This document shows, piece by piece, positions 1 to 7,333 of a stretch of DNA of 11,824 nt; the stretch's first letter is position 1, and the number at the start of each line of letters is the position of its first letter. The notes under the pieces were generated by a model, which saw nothing but the letters and a program-made list of their open reading frames with translations, did not search any database and was not told where the DNA came from. The stretch is from Gammaproteobacteria bacterium (GTDB lineage: Bacteria > Pseudomonadota > Gammaproteobacteria > Pseudomonadales > Azotimanducaceae). The stretch spans positions 38,472-50,295 of the forward strand of contig PBGU01000049.1 in the NCBI GenBank assembly GCA_002719135.1, written 5' to 3'. The translations under genes and the position numbers were made by a program.

Positions 1-522
1 TTCTACATTCGGATCTATGTCGTCCGCAAGCGGATGTCCAACAAATTCTGCTCGAACACCGGAATCGCGATACAAGGGTGGCTCGAAAGGAAATAGTGCC
101 ATCACCACATCAGTGGAGCGGCCGATCTTACGAATCCTACCTCGTCTCCACGCATATACCGCGGGGCTGACATAGTGGGCCGTCGGTACACCCCGACGCT
201 TTAGCAGCCGTTCGAGCAATAGGTTAAACACGTTGAAATCGATTCCCACGACCACATCGGCTTCCCTAAAACATCGATACAAGCGGCGGATGATCCGTAC
301 TAACGTGGGTAACCTCTTAAGCGGATCTACAAATCCATTAACCGACAGCTCCTCAATAGTTGCGAGCGATTCAAGACCTTGCTCAACCATTTGATCCCCA
401 CCCACGCCTATAAATCGAAGGCTCGTGGCTCGCCTAGCTAACGCGCGCATGAGTCGCGACCCTAGAATATCCCCGGATTCTTCACCGGCGACGATGCCAA
501 TCGTCAAGGTTGGTTTAGCCAT
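1..522 (-). CDS. lpxB: Lipid-A-disaccharide synthase LpxB, N-terminal part (C-terminus outside window)
   Basis: LpxB is a cytoplasmic-face GT19 glycosyltransferase that joins UDP-2,3-diacylglucosamine to lipid X to give the lipid A disaccharide. The 174 visible residues start at the ATG at 520-522; an in-frame stop lies two codons upstream. Family marks are IVAGEESGD at 10-18, FIGVGG at 37-42, GID at 93-95, HYVSPAVYAWR at 116-126, LFPFEP at 143-148 and FVGHPLAD at 160-167. Asp95 aligns with E. coli Asp98, reported as essential. The usual IDAPDFN segment reads IDFNVFN here, so the Pro and second Asp are replaced. E. coli LpxB has 382 residues, so more than half the gene is beyond the left edge. 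It is last in the visible minus-strand series, 111 bp after fabZ with no lpxA between. Family assignment is secure; the effect of the variant motif is unknown. Confidence 0.95.
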   Translation of the reverse strand, partial: MAKPTLTIGIVAGEESGDILGSRLMRALARRATSLRFIGVGGDQMVEQGLESLATIEELSVNGFVDPLKRLPTLVRIIRRLYRCFREADVVVGIDFNVFNLLLERLLKRRGVPTAHYVSPAVYAWRRGRIRKIGRSTDVVMALFPFEPPLYRDSGVRAEFVGHPLADDIDPNVE

Positions 523-613
523 GTATTAGTGGTCCGATCGCACCATGGCTCACGCCTAACTCATCTCAAGCTTCACGGTCGAATCACCGATCTCTCACGA
601 TTCAATCAAAGGC

Positions 614-629
614 CCTTTTTCGGGATCCC
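614..629 (-). repeat. 16-nt motif shared with the cdsA-rseP gap (copy A)
   Basis: On the minus strand this reads GGGATCCCGAAAAAGG and starts 5 nt after the fabZ stop codon. The plus strand at 6482-6497 carries GGGATTCCGAAAAAGG, a 15/16 match in the opposite orientation. Both copies lie in short gaps where a gene of the usual cluster is missing. It contains a GGGATCCC palindrome and a weak CCC/GGG stem around GAAAAA, with no following T-tract. It could be a small interspersed repeat, a protein site or coincidence. Confidence 0.35.
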
Positions 630-633
630 TGCA

Positions 634-1068
634 TTAGATTTTGCGTTCCGCGCATAGCAACTCCGTTGTACAAGCAAGTTCGTCGTCGACATAGGCGTTG
701 CAGTCAAATTTCATCATTGAGCGACGATGCGTCAGAATGGTGGCTTCAAGCAACAGTCGATCACCCGGCACGACCGGGCGCTTGAAACGGGTCTTATCGG
801 TCCCGGCCAAGTAGTGCAGGTAACCCTCAGCCGGACTGTTGTCTCGCGTCTTAAATGCAAGGATTCCCGCTATCTGCGCCATGGCTTCAATGAGAAGAAC
901 GCCCGGCATAATGGGGTGGTCCGGAAAATGACCCTGGAAAAAAGGATCGCCAATACTTACGTTTTTGTACCCTCGAATATCTTTTCCCGGATGGATTTCT
1001 GTCACCCGATCAACGAGAAGGAATGGGTACCGGTGCGGGAGATATTCGAATATCTCGTCTATGTCCAT
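634..1068 (-). CDS. fabZ: 3-hydroxyacyl-[acyl-carrier-protein] dehydratase FabZ
   Basis: FabZ removes water from (3R)-hydroxyacyl-ACP to give trans-2-enoyl-ACP in cytoplasmic type II fatty acid synthesis. It competes with LpxD and LpxA for 3-hydroxyacyl-ACP, which explains its place in lipid A clusters. The 144-residue length is normal for the family. The single hot-dog fold carries the signature GHFPDHPIMPGVLLIEAMAQ at 46-65, with catalytic His47 and Glu61, and LPHRYPFLLVDRV at 10-22. The ATG at 1066-1068 fits E. coli-type FabZ N-termini, but no clear Shine-Dalgarno precedes it in the 33-nt gap after lpxD, which suggests coupling to upstream translation. Downstream, 111 bp separate it from lpxB, where lpxA would be expected. 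Confidence 0.97.
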   Translation of the reverse strand: MDIDEIFEYLPHRYPFLLVDRVTEIHPGKDIRGYKNVSIGDPFFQGHFPDHPIMPGVLLIEAMAQIAGILAFKTRDNSPAEGYLHYLAGTDKTRFKRPVVPGDRLLLEATILTHRRSMMKFDCNAYVDDELACTTELLCAERKI

Positions 1069-1101
1069 AGCACTGTGAGTCGATTCGACAACGTCCGAAC
1101 C

Positions 1102-2136
1102 TTAATCGTTTTGTCGTCCTGGGTCTGTCTTTTTTTCGAGTCGGGCTAGCCGTTTCGCGAGTTGGTCGATTTCGCCGAACCGCAACGCATTACGCTTCCA
1201 ACGAGCCGACTTGTCGTGCAGTACACCTCCCGAATACAACCCTGGTTCGTCAATGGACCGCGAGACATGGGTCATCGCGCTAACCATTACCCCGTCCGTT
1301 AAGCGGATTGGTCCGTCGCCTGCCATACCGACAGCACCGCCAATCATGCAGTTGCGGCCGATCACCGTGCTCCCTACCATCCCGACGCACCCGCAAATTA
1401 CAGTGTGGTCTCCGATTTGGCAGTTGTGACCAATCTGCACCTGGTTATCAATCTTCACGCCATCACCCACCACGGTATCTTCGATGGTCCCCCTATCTAT
1501 CGTCGTGCACGAACCCACGCTGACATCATCTCCAAGACGAACTCCTCCGATTTGTGCGATTGGCTGCAGGTGACCTTTTACGTCCGGCGCGAACCCAAAT
1601 CCGTCAGCGCCTATTACCGCGCCACTATGGATCATGCAACGAGCCCCGACGCGAACTCCGTGATACAAAACCGCTCGTGGCATAACGACTGTATCGGTCC
1701 CGATCACACATCCTTCTCCAACGTATGCACCGGACCCGACCTCTACGCCATCGGCAAGGATTGCCTCTGACTCAATTCTGGCGAAGGCTCCAATTCTGAC
1801 GCCTTCCCCAAGCGTTGCGGAGCCATCGACCGACGCGGGTTCTTGAATTCCGACCGGCAGCCTAGGACGCTTCTCAAACAACATCGACGCGACGGCGAAC
1901 GCATGGTATGGATTTTCAACAACGAGTGCATTGGTAGGACAGCTCGCTAAATCGTTTACCTGCAAGATGACGGCGGATGCAGATGTATGAACAAGGTATT
2001 TTCGGTAAGTGCGGCTCGAAAGATGCGTGAGCTCCCCCCGAGCGGCAGTCTCTATCGGGCCAAGGCCGGTAATTTTCGTACCACCATCGCCGACAAGTTC
2101 CGCATCAACGAGCACAGCGATTTCAGCAAGCTTCAC
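1102..2136 (-). CDS. lpxD: UDP-3-O-(3-hydroxyacyl)glucosamine N-acyltransferase LpxD
   Basis: LpxD transfers a 3-hydroxyacyl chain from ACP to the 2-amino group of UDP-3-O-acylglucosamine, the third step of lipid A synthesis, in the cytoplasm. At 344 residues it has normal length. The N-terminal uridine-binding domain (about 1-95) precedes a left-handed beta-helix of hexapeptide repeats (about 100-290) and a C-terminal helix (about 310-340). IGADGFGFAP at 175-184 and IDNQVQIGHN at 229-238 are diagnostic; His237 matches the E. coli catalytic His239. The start is a GTG at 2134-2136, chosen because the next residues align with the E. coli N-terminus. The frame stays open upstream, and the nearby ATG at 2157-2159 is out of frame and stops after two codons. 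It begins 22 nt after the skp stop. Because LpxA has the same fold, I checked that this is LpxD: the N-terminal domain and the GADGFGFAP segment settle it. Confidence 0.96.
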   Translation of the reverse strand: MKLAEIAVLVDAELVGDGGTKITGLGPIETAARGELTHLSSRTYRKYLVHTSASAVILQVNDLASCPTNALVVENPYHAFAVASMLFEKRPRLPVGIQEPASVDGSATLGEGVRIGAFARIESEAILADGVEVGSGAYVGEGCVIGTDTVVMPRAVLYHGVRVGARCMIHSGAVIGADGFGFAPDVKGHLQPIAQIGGVRLGDDVSVGSCTTIDRGTIEDTVVGDGVKIDNQVQIGHNCQIGDHTVICGCVGMVGSTVIGRNCMIGGAVGMAGDGPIRLTDGVMVSAMTHVSRSIDEPGLYSGGVLHDKSARWKRNALRFGEIDQLAKRLARLEKKTDPGRQND

Positions 2137-2158
2137 AGGCGCTGGCCGGCCTATTCCA

Positions 2159-2668
2159 TCACTGTTTTTCGTTTAACTTCTCAGTGACTTTACGGGTTAT
2201 GTTGTGTTTCGCGTTCGTGTAGAGGAGCCCTGCTCTCGGCATAACGAGATCGTATCCCTCGACCTCAATTAAATCCTGAAGCACGGCCTGAAGTTTCGGC
2301 GTCATTTCCCGCATAAGATCTTGCTGAAGTTCATTGCCCTTCTTTTGGTATTTTTGGAGCTCGAACTGCGCATCGATATTTAAATCCTCGATTTCCTTTT
2401 GGAGTTTCTGTTTCTCTCCATCGGAGATAACTTCCGCGTCCTTTGCCAAGCGTTCCTGAAGCGACTTCATTTGATCGCTAAGGGATTGGATCTTGAGTTC
2501 ATCGGCTTCGACCGCTGCTCGAATAGCTTCAATCTTTGCTTTGCCTTCCTCACTCTGAAGAATCGCCTGCTCTGCATTAATTACTACGATCTTCAATTCA
2601 GCTTGAGAACTAAGAGACAAAAGCAAAACCGCCGGTAAAAGCCACTTCTTCGATTTCTTACGCACCAT
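2159..2668 (-). CDS. skp: Periplasmic chaperone Skp/OmpH
   Basis: Skp is a trimeric periplasmic holdase that carries unfolded outer-membrane proteins from the Sec translocon to the BAM complex. The product is 169 residues from the ATG at 2666-2668. That start has the best Shine-Dalgarno in the window (AAGGAG at 2673-2678) and begins a typical signal peptide: basic RKKSKK, hydrophobic LLPAVLLLSL and a likely cut after SSQA near residue 23. The frame stays open upstream to a TTG at 2749, which would put an odd Arg-rich stretch before the signal peptide, so it was not used. The mature part opens with LKIVVINAEQAI and continues as long, charged helices (about 45-125) with no Cys, the coiled-coil tentacles of the family. 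It lies 81 nt after bamA, its functional partner, and 22 nt before lpxD. Confidence 0.93.
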   Translation of the reverse strand: MVRKKSKKWLLPAVLLLSLSSQAELKIVVINAEQAILQSEEGKAKIEAIRAAVEADELKIQSLSDQMKSLQERLAKDAEVISDGEKQKLQKEIEDLNIDAQFELQKYQKKGNELQQDLMREMTPKLQAVLQDLIEVEGYDLVMPRAGLLYTNAKHNITRKVTEKLNEKQ

Positions 2669-2672
2669 ACTT

Positions 2673-2678
2673 CTCCTT
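2673..2678 (-). promoter_or_regulatory. Strong Shine-Dalgarno of skp
   Basis: The minus strand reads AAGGAG, followed by AAGT and the ATG of skp. It decides the skp start against the longer open frame. It also stands out because most genes in this window lack a recognisable purine-rich site, which suggests Skp is translated at a high rate independently of bamA. Confidence 0.75.
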
Positions 2679-2749
2679 CTTGTTCTTGGGATCCGCAACA
2701 ACAGCCATGGACGTTCTAGACGCGGAGTATAGGCCTGAAAGCAACTCAA

Positions 2750-5095
2750 TTAGAACGTTTTGCCGAGCTCGAACGAAAATCGTTCGATCTCATCAAACGG
2801 ACCGGTATTGAGCGGGAATGTCAGCGCAAACGACATCGGTCCCATCGCCGTGAGCCACGTAATCGCGAGTCCAGTGGAATAGCGCAATTCCTCCAACGAC
2901 AAGTCGAAACAATTTACCGTACCCGAGGGACAATTAGTGTTAAAGACGTTACCAATATCGACAAAAAAGAGAGAACGTATCTGGCCGATCTGCTCGACTA
3001 ACGGTAACGGAAAAATCAATTCTCCACTTAACTCCACGAGGGCGTTGCCGCCAAACGGGTCACCCCTTGCATCCCGATAATAGAGCCCTTCGATCGGTTG
3101 CGTGCGAGGGCCGAGTGTGCTGTTTTCAAAGCCGCGCACCGAGCCAAAGCCACCTGCAAAAAAGTGCTCATAAAACGGATAGGTATTAGTGGCGCCAAAT
3201 GCCGCACCGTAGCCCAATTTGGCTCTTAACCGCAGTGCCCATAGGTGAGATTGCGGAACAAGCGGTACTGGAAAATAAAAATCGCTTTTGTAAGTCACGC
3301 GGTAAAACTCTAGATCACTACTCGGAATCGCGACTTCTAGAGTTCCAATGTGAGACTGACCACGGGTAGGAAACATGCCGCGATTCAAAGTTACACTACG
3401 CCACGAACTTTCAAGCTTGTAGTTGAGGAACTCGTTTCCTTCAGCATTGACGAAAGAGGAAATTTCCTGGGCCGCAAGAAATCCCTGCGTAATCTCAGTC
3501 TGTTCCACGGTAAGAGAGAACTGCAAGCGTTGGGTCTCACTCAACGGGAAACCAAAATTAACGCCACCCCCAAGGGAGTCGGTGGAAAAGCGAGCCAAAT
3601 TACGGGCATCGTAATTCGTCTCGCGATAAAACAGGTTATAACCGCGACTAATACCGTCTGCCGTGAAGTAAGGGTCAAAGAAATTGTAGTTGATCGACTT
3701 CATGTATTTACTCCAGCTCACGCCGAGGCCGAAGCTGTTGCCGGTTCCACCTACATTTGTCTCCTGAAAACTAGCCCCGAGTATTAAGCCAGAATATTCT
3801 GCGTAACCTAACGTTCCCGAGAGACTCCCTGTAGGCTGTTCCTTCACCGAAAACTCAACATCAATCTGATCGTCCCGACCTGGGACCGCCGGGGTTTCCA
3901 CGTTCACTTCCTGAAAATAGCCTAATCGCTCCAACCGGATTTTAGAGAGGTCAATAGCTCGTGTTGACGCCCACGCGCCCTCCAATTGACGCATCTCACG
4001 TCGTAATACTGCATCCTGCGTCGTCGCGTTTCCCGCGTAAGAAATCCGTCGCACATACGCTCGCTGACCCGTATTCACCATGAACTTCACGTCCACACTT
4101 CCATCATCGTGAACTTCTGGAATTCCAGTTGCTTCGGCGAAGGTGTATCCCGAGTTGCCGAGTACTCCTATGATCCGCTCTTCAGTTACAGTAACCAGTG
4201 CACGGGAGAATATTTGTCCTGGTCGCACTACAAAAAGTGCCTCCAGCTGTTCGGGTTTTACCTCCCCGAGCTCCCCCACCAGGTCAACCTCGTTAACGGT
4301 ATATTTCGCGCCTTCCTCGACATTAATCGTTAAATAGACCTGGCGGCGGTCTGGCGCCACGCTAACTTGTGTGGATGCGGCCCGAAATTCGACATAGCCT
4401 CGATCTTGGTAATACGACTCAAGCGTTTCCATATCCCCTTGAAGCTTTTCTCTGGAATATTTGTCCTTTCCACGTATAAACCCGAGAAGCGTCGGATGCT
4501 TAAGCTCAAGTTCGTCGAGTAATTCGTCTTGGTCGAATACCGTCGCTCCTACAATGTTGATGTGCCGAATGCCCGAACTTTTTCCTTCTACAATATCGAT
4601 TGAAATGGCGACCCGGTTACGAGGCAATTTGTCGACCTTCGTCTCAATTCCCGATCCGTAACGTCCCTGGGCGACGTATTGGCGCTCGAGTTCGATCGCA
4701 ACTCGTTCAAGCGTCGACTGTTTAAATATCTCACCTTCCCGCAATCCTTGTTCAGCAAGACCTTCGAACAAAGACTCGTCTTTAATCGCTTTATTGCCTT
4801 CGATCTGGATTGCCTCAATCGCAGGCCGCTCCTGCAGAGTGATGATCAAGGCGTCGCCATCACGAGCCATAGTGATGTCATCAAAGTAACCCGTACGAAA
4901 TAAACCGCGAATGAGTTGACGGATGGTCACGCCATCGATGGAGTCTCCGACGTTCACCGGTAATTCGTTAAAGACCGTACCTGCGGACACACGCTGCAAT
5001 CCTTGCAATCGGATATCCGAAAGTTCAAAGCTTGCGACCTCGGCCCGCAATGGCAATGCGAGCAGGAAAAGGCTAATGACCAGTACCGTCCGCAT
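2750..5095 (-). CDS. bamA: Outer membrane protein assembly factor BamA (Omp85)
   Basis: BamA is the core of the BAM complex, which folds and inserts beta-barrel proteins into the outer membrane. The 781-residue product has a signal peptide (MRTVLVISLFLLALPLRA, cut near 18), five periplasmic POTRA repeats (about 22-345) and a 16-stranded barrel to the end. The barrel's L6 motif VRGFENSTLGPR starts near residue 653, and the protein ends in the aromatic beta-signal GKTF. A loop late in the barrel carries two Cys seven residues apart (NCPSGTVNC), likely an extracellular disulfide. The ATG at 5093-5095 was chosen because it begins the signal peptide and follows GGGTAAG at a usable distance. A TTG at 5107 would add MGKS and overlap rseP. 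The rseP stop lies 4 nt upstream, so the two are probably translationally coupled; skp follows after 81 nt. Confidence 0.97.
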   Translation of the reverse strand: MRTVLVISLFLLALPLRAEVASFELSDIRLQGLQRVSAGTVFNELPVNVGDSIDGVTIRQLIRGLFRTGYFDDITMARDGDALIITLQERPAIEAIQIEGNKAIKDESLFEGLAEQGLREGEIFKQSTLERVAIELERQYVAQGRYGSGIETKVDKLPRNRVAISIDIVEGKSSGIRHINIVGATVFDQDELLDELELKHPTLLGFIRGKDKYSREKLQGDMETLESYYQDRGYVEFRAASTQVSVAPDRRQVYLTINVEEGAKYTVNEVDLVGELGEVKPEQLEALFVVRPGQIFSRALVTVTEERIIGVLGNSGYTFAEATGIPEVHDDGSVDVKFMVNTGQRAYVRRISYAGNATTQDAVLRREMRQLEGAWASTRAIDLSKIRLERLGYFQEVNVETPAVPGRDDQIDVEFSVKEQPTGSLSGTLGYAEYSGLILGASFQETNVGGTGNSFGLGVSWSKYMKSINYNFFDPYFTADGISRGYNLFYRETNYDARNLARFSTDSLGGGVNFGFPLSETQRLQFSLTVEQTEITQGFLAAQEISSFVNAEGNEFLNYKLESSWRSVTLNRGMFPTRGQSHIGTLEVAIPSSDLEFYRVTYKSDFYFPVPLVPQSHLWALRLRAKLGYGAAFGATNTYPFYEHFFAGGFGSVRGFENSTLGPRTQPIEGLYYRDARGDPFGGNALVELSGELIFPLPLVEQIGQIRSLFFVDIGNVFNTNCPSGTVNCFDLSLEELRYSTGLAITWLTAMGPMSFALTFPLNTGPFDEIERFSFELGKTF

Positions 5096-5099
5096 TGAC

Positions 5100-6428
5100 T
5101 TACCCAAGCAACCTCGCGAAATCGTTATAGAAGGCGAGCGCGATCATACCGGCTACAGCGACAATACCAATCTGGACTCCAAGGGTCTGCACGCGCGTTG
5201 GAACCGGTTTTCCGATTACGATCTCAATCCCGTAAAACAGCAGGTGGCCACCGTCTAGTAGCGGTATTGGAAGTAAGTTGATGACCCCTAAACTGATTGA
5301 GAGAAGTGCAAGTACGTTAAAAAAGTTCTGCCAGCCTGCTTGTGCCGAATCACCCGCCACTTTGGCAATCGTGATGGGCCCAGAAAGATTGCGAGTCGAC
5401 ACAAGACCCAGCACCATTTTTTTTAATAGCCCCAATGTTAACGTCGTCTTTGACTGTACTTCCTCGATTCCCCGCCATAGTGCCTCGCCGACAGAAAACT
5501 GTACTTTCCGCGTGGGTACGACCGGTGCCACACCCGCAAAACCAAAAACTGTCCCGTCAATGTCTTGGCGCGTTTCTGGCATAACCGACAAGAAGGCGTC
5601 CCCTGTTTGTCGTCGGACCCGCAGCACTAATTCGGTCTCATGCCCCTGCCGTACGTGATCAACAAAATCCGTCCAGCTTGTCACCACGTCATCGTTGATC
5701 GATAGGATCCGATCTCCTGACAACAACCCTCCCGCTTCGGCGACACTGCCTACCTCTACTCGTGCAATGACGGGTTCGAAGCTCATCGTCAAACCAAGCG
5801 AATCCATCAGGTTTGGGTCATCAACTCCCGCATGCCAACGATCAATGGGCAACCAATAATCGGCACGCTCTCCACGTCGACTCGTGGTTACTTTGATCTT
5901 GCCCGAATCGCCCAAGCGCGCCGCTAATTGCATGTTTACTTGCGACCACGACGGCGTAACAGCATCGTCAACTTGGATAATTTCCTCGCCACCTCGAATA
6001 CCTGCAACGTGAGCTACCGTATCTGAATCAGGCGATCCCAGAACCGGCACGACCACGGTCGTACCAGCTGCAAAAAGGACCCAGTAGACCATCCATGCAA
6101 AAAAGAAATTGGCAGCCGGACCCCCTAACGCAATAGCAATTCGCCAGCCGACTGACAAACTAGGGAATGTTCGGACGGCTTGATCACGGTCCTCCTCATC
6201 AGGTTCATCCTCGCGCATTTGGACATAGCCCCCTAAGGGGATCGTTGCTAGTACAAATTCAGTCCCTTTCGAATCGGTGTAGTTCAGAAGCGGGCGACCA
6301 AATCCAATCGAAAAACGAACCACGTCCACGCCGGACATTCGCGCGACAAAGAAGTGTCCAAATTCATGGACCGTCACCAGAATGCCCAGCGTCAGCAGCA
6401 AGTAAAGTAAGTATTGAAGAAATTCCAT
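5100..6428 (-). CDS. rseP: RIP metalloprotease RseP (site-2 protease)
   Basis: RseP is an inner-membrane zinc protease that cuts anti-sigma factor RseA after DegS and clears remnant signal peptides, releasing sigma-E in response to outer-membrane stress. The 442-residue length is normal. HEFGH at 21-25 in the first helix supplies the zinc-binding His residues and catalytic Glu22. NLLPIPLLDGG at 384-394 gives the third zinc ligand, Asp392. Helices are visible at about 4-24, 98-125, 360-390 and 415-438. The periplasmic part between contains two PDZ domains; the second is plain around SVAEAGGLLSGDRILSIND. The ATG at 6426-6428 has no good Shine-Dalgarno. The gene follows a 101-bp gap after cdsA that holds a possible promoter and hairpin, and it lies 4 nt before bamA. 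That pairing with a sigma-E-linked product is typical of gammaproteobacteria. Confidence 0.96.
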   Translation of the reverse strand: MEFLQYLLYLLLTLGILVTVHEFGHFFVARMSGVDVVRFSIGFGRPLLNYTDSKGTEFVLATIPLGGYVQMREDEPDEEDRDQAVRTFPSLSVGWRIAIALGGPAANFFFAWMVYWVLFAAGTTVVVPVLGSPDSDTVAHVAGIRGGEEIIQVDDAVTPSWSQVNMQLAARLGDSGKIKVTTSRRGERADYWLPIDRWHAGVDDPNLMDSLGLTMSFEPVIARVEVGSVAEAGGLLSGDRILSINDDVVTSWTDFVDHVRQGHETELVLRVRRQTGDAFLSVMPETRQDIDGTVFGFAGVAPVVPTRKVQFSVGEALWRGIEEVQSKTTLTLGLLKKMVLGLVSTRNLSGPITIAKVAGDSAQAGWQNFFNVLALLSISLGVINLLPIPLLDGGHLLFYGIEIVIGKPVPTRVQTLGVQIGIVAVAGMIALAFYNDFARLLG

Positions 6429-6470
6429 ACCGTTGGATCTGGAACCTTTTGACCGTCTTCAGGTAGCGCT

Positions 6471-6501
6471 GTTGCCTATCGGGGATTCCGAAAAAGGCAA
6501 C
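6471..6501 (-). other. Imperfect inverted repeat / possible RNA hairpin upstream of rseP
   Basis: GTTGCCT at 6471-6477 pairs with AGGCAAC at 6495-6501 (7 perfect bp). Inside it TCGG at 6479-6482 pairs with CCGA at 6488-6491, leaving a 5-nt loop. It falls after the possible promoter at 6513-6521 and about 42 nt before the rseP ATG, so it would be in the 5' leader. No U-tract follows on either strand, so it is not an intrinsic terminator. It could stabilise the leader or be an operator. Confidence 0.4.
6482..6497 (+). repeat. 16-nt motif shared with the fabZ-lpxB gap (copy B)
   Basis: The plus strand reads GGGATTCCGAAAAAGG, matching the minus strand at 614-629 at 15 of 16 positions. It makes up part of the hairpin described at 6471-6501, so structure may explain some of the conservation. 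Only two copies were noticed in this window, both intergenic. Confidence 0.35.
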
Positions 6502-6512
6502 CTCAAGCCGGA

Positions 6513-6521
6513 ATCATAACA
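6513..6521 (-). promoter_or_regulatory. Possible extended -10 promoter for rseP-bamA
   Basis: The minus strand reads TGTTATGAT: an extended -10 TG, one spacer base and TATGAT (5/6 to consensus). It lies 8 nt after the cdsA stop and 84 nt before the rseP ATG. No good -35 lies at normal spacing (a TTGACG is about 23 nt away, too far), which an extended -10 can tolerate. No sigma-E-type GAACTT box was seen. This is inference from motif only. Confidence 0.33.
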
Positions 6522-6529
6522 GCACAGAC

Positions 6530-7333
6530 TCATGACAGCATCGTCAAAAGCGCAAAGACCGGTGCCGCAGCAAGCAAAGAGTCGATTCGATCGAGAATGC
6601 CACCGTGCCCCGGAAGCACACCGCCCGAGTCCTTTGTGTCGGAAATTCGTTTTACGACACTCTCAAAGAGATCACCGACGATCGAAACAGCCACAACAAA
6701 TACGGTCAAAATCAACCAACCAACCGACCCAAATAGGCCAACGAGACCGCCCATTGTTACTACGATCTGGCCTATCAAAATCCCCAAGACTAATCCACCC
6801 CATACGCCTTCCCAGGTCTTTCCTGGGCTGACGCTCGGAAGCAGCTTGGCGTTACCAAATCGCCGACCCGCGAAATACGCCCCGGTATCCGCGGCTGCTA
6901 TGACCACGATTAACCATAGAACCAGCCAACGACCGTTCGGTTGCTGGCGAATTAAGTTCACGGCGAGCCAACCGCCAATGCACACTAACCAACCTAGAGA
7001 TCCCATCACCACAGGCACTTTGATCGTTGTTGAAAAGCGCGGATAAGTGACAACAACAACGACTGCGGCTACCCAAACGACGCTCACAGCAATCACAACC
7101 TGATACCAGATATCAGGTGAGAGCCAGAGAAAAAGCGCCATCAACGCACCAGAAAACACGTAAACGAACCGTAGCAGGGGCGTCGGGATTCCCGATAGTC
7201 CAGCCCACTCGTATAAACCAAAGCTAATAAATAGAAGAAAAAATAGCGCTAATTGCCAAGGTTCAGAAAAGACGATCGCGGCGATCACTGTGGGTCCGAG
7301 AACGAGACCCGTGATCACGCGGAGCCTGAGCAC
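6530..7333 (-). CDS. cdsA: Phosphatidate cytidylyltransferase CdsA
   Basis: CdsA turns phosphatidic acid and CTP into CDP-diacylglycerol in the inner membrane, the branch point to phosphatidylglycerol, phosphatidylethanolamine and cardiolipin. The 267-residue product is almost wholly hydrophobic, with about eight membrane segments. It carries the CDS signature at 225-252: SVVKRISDTKDSGG, then LPGHGGILDRIDS with the conserved Lys, paired Asp and Gly residues. DTGAYFAGRRFG at 149-160 and SPGKTWEGVWGG at 169-180 are further conserved blocks. The start is a GTG at 7331-7333 whose G is also the last base of the uppS TAG stop (1-nt overlap), so translation is probably coupled to uppS. In Pseudomonas dxr follows cdsA; here the gene ends 101 bp before rseP with no dxr. 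Confidence 0.96.
   Translation of the reverse strand: MLRLRVITGLVLGPTVIAAIVFSEPWQLALFFLLFISFGLYEWAGLSGIPTPLLRFVYVFSGALMALFLWLSPDIWYQVVIAVSVVWVAAVVVVVTYPRFSTTIKVPVVMGSLGWLVCIGGWLAVNLIRQQPNGRWLVLWLIVVIAAADTGAYFAGRRFGNAKLLPSVSPGKTWEGVWGGLVLGILIGQIVVTMGGLVGLFGSVGWLILTVFVVAVSIVGDLFESVVKRISDTKDSGGVLPGHGGILDRIDSLLAAAPVFALLTMLS

Noticed and set aside
196..205. Possible error or frameshift in lpxB near the unusual motif
   Set aside because: The frame is continuous across all 174 codons and family motifs match on both sides.
556..594. Minus-strand peptide EIGDSTVKLEMS in the fabZ-lpxB gap, resembling an LpxA hexapeptide turn (EIGEGTVLKSH in E. coli)
   Set aside because: Only a few identities over 12 residues, bounded by stops, with nothing LpxA-like around it. 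Too short to call a remnant.
603..632. Intrinsic terminator after fabZ
   Set aside because: The GGGATCCC palindrome and weak CCC/GGG stem do not form a stable hairpin followed by a U-tract.
727..1149. 140-codon plus-strand open frame opposite fabZ
   Set aside because: Shadow of fabZ and lpxD; no recognisable domain and it crosses two firmly assigned genes.
2726..2731. TATACT on the minus strand between bamA and skp as a -10 box
   Set aside because: Only -35-like hexamers at 12 or 7 nt spacing are present, so there is not enough for a promoter call.
3350..3787. 145-codon plus-strand open frame opposite bamA
   Set aside because: Lies wholly inside the BamA barrel coding sequence and shows no family motif.
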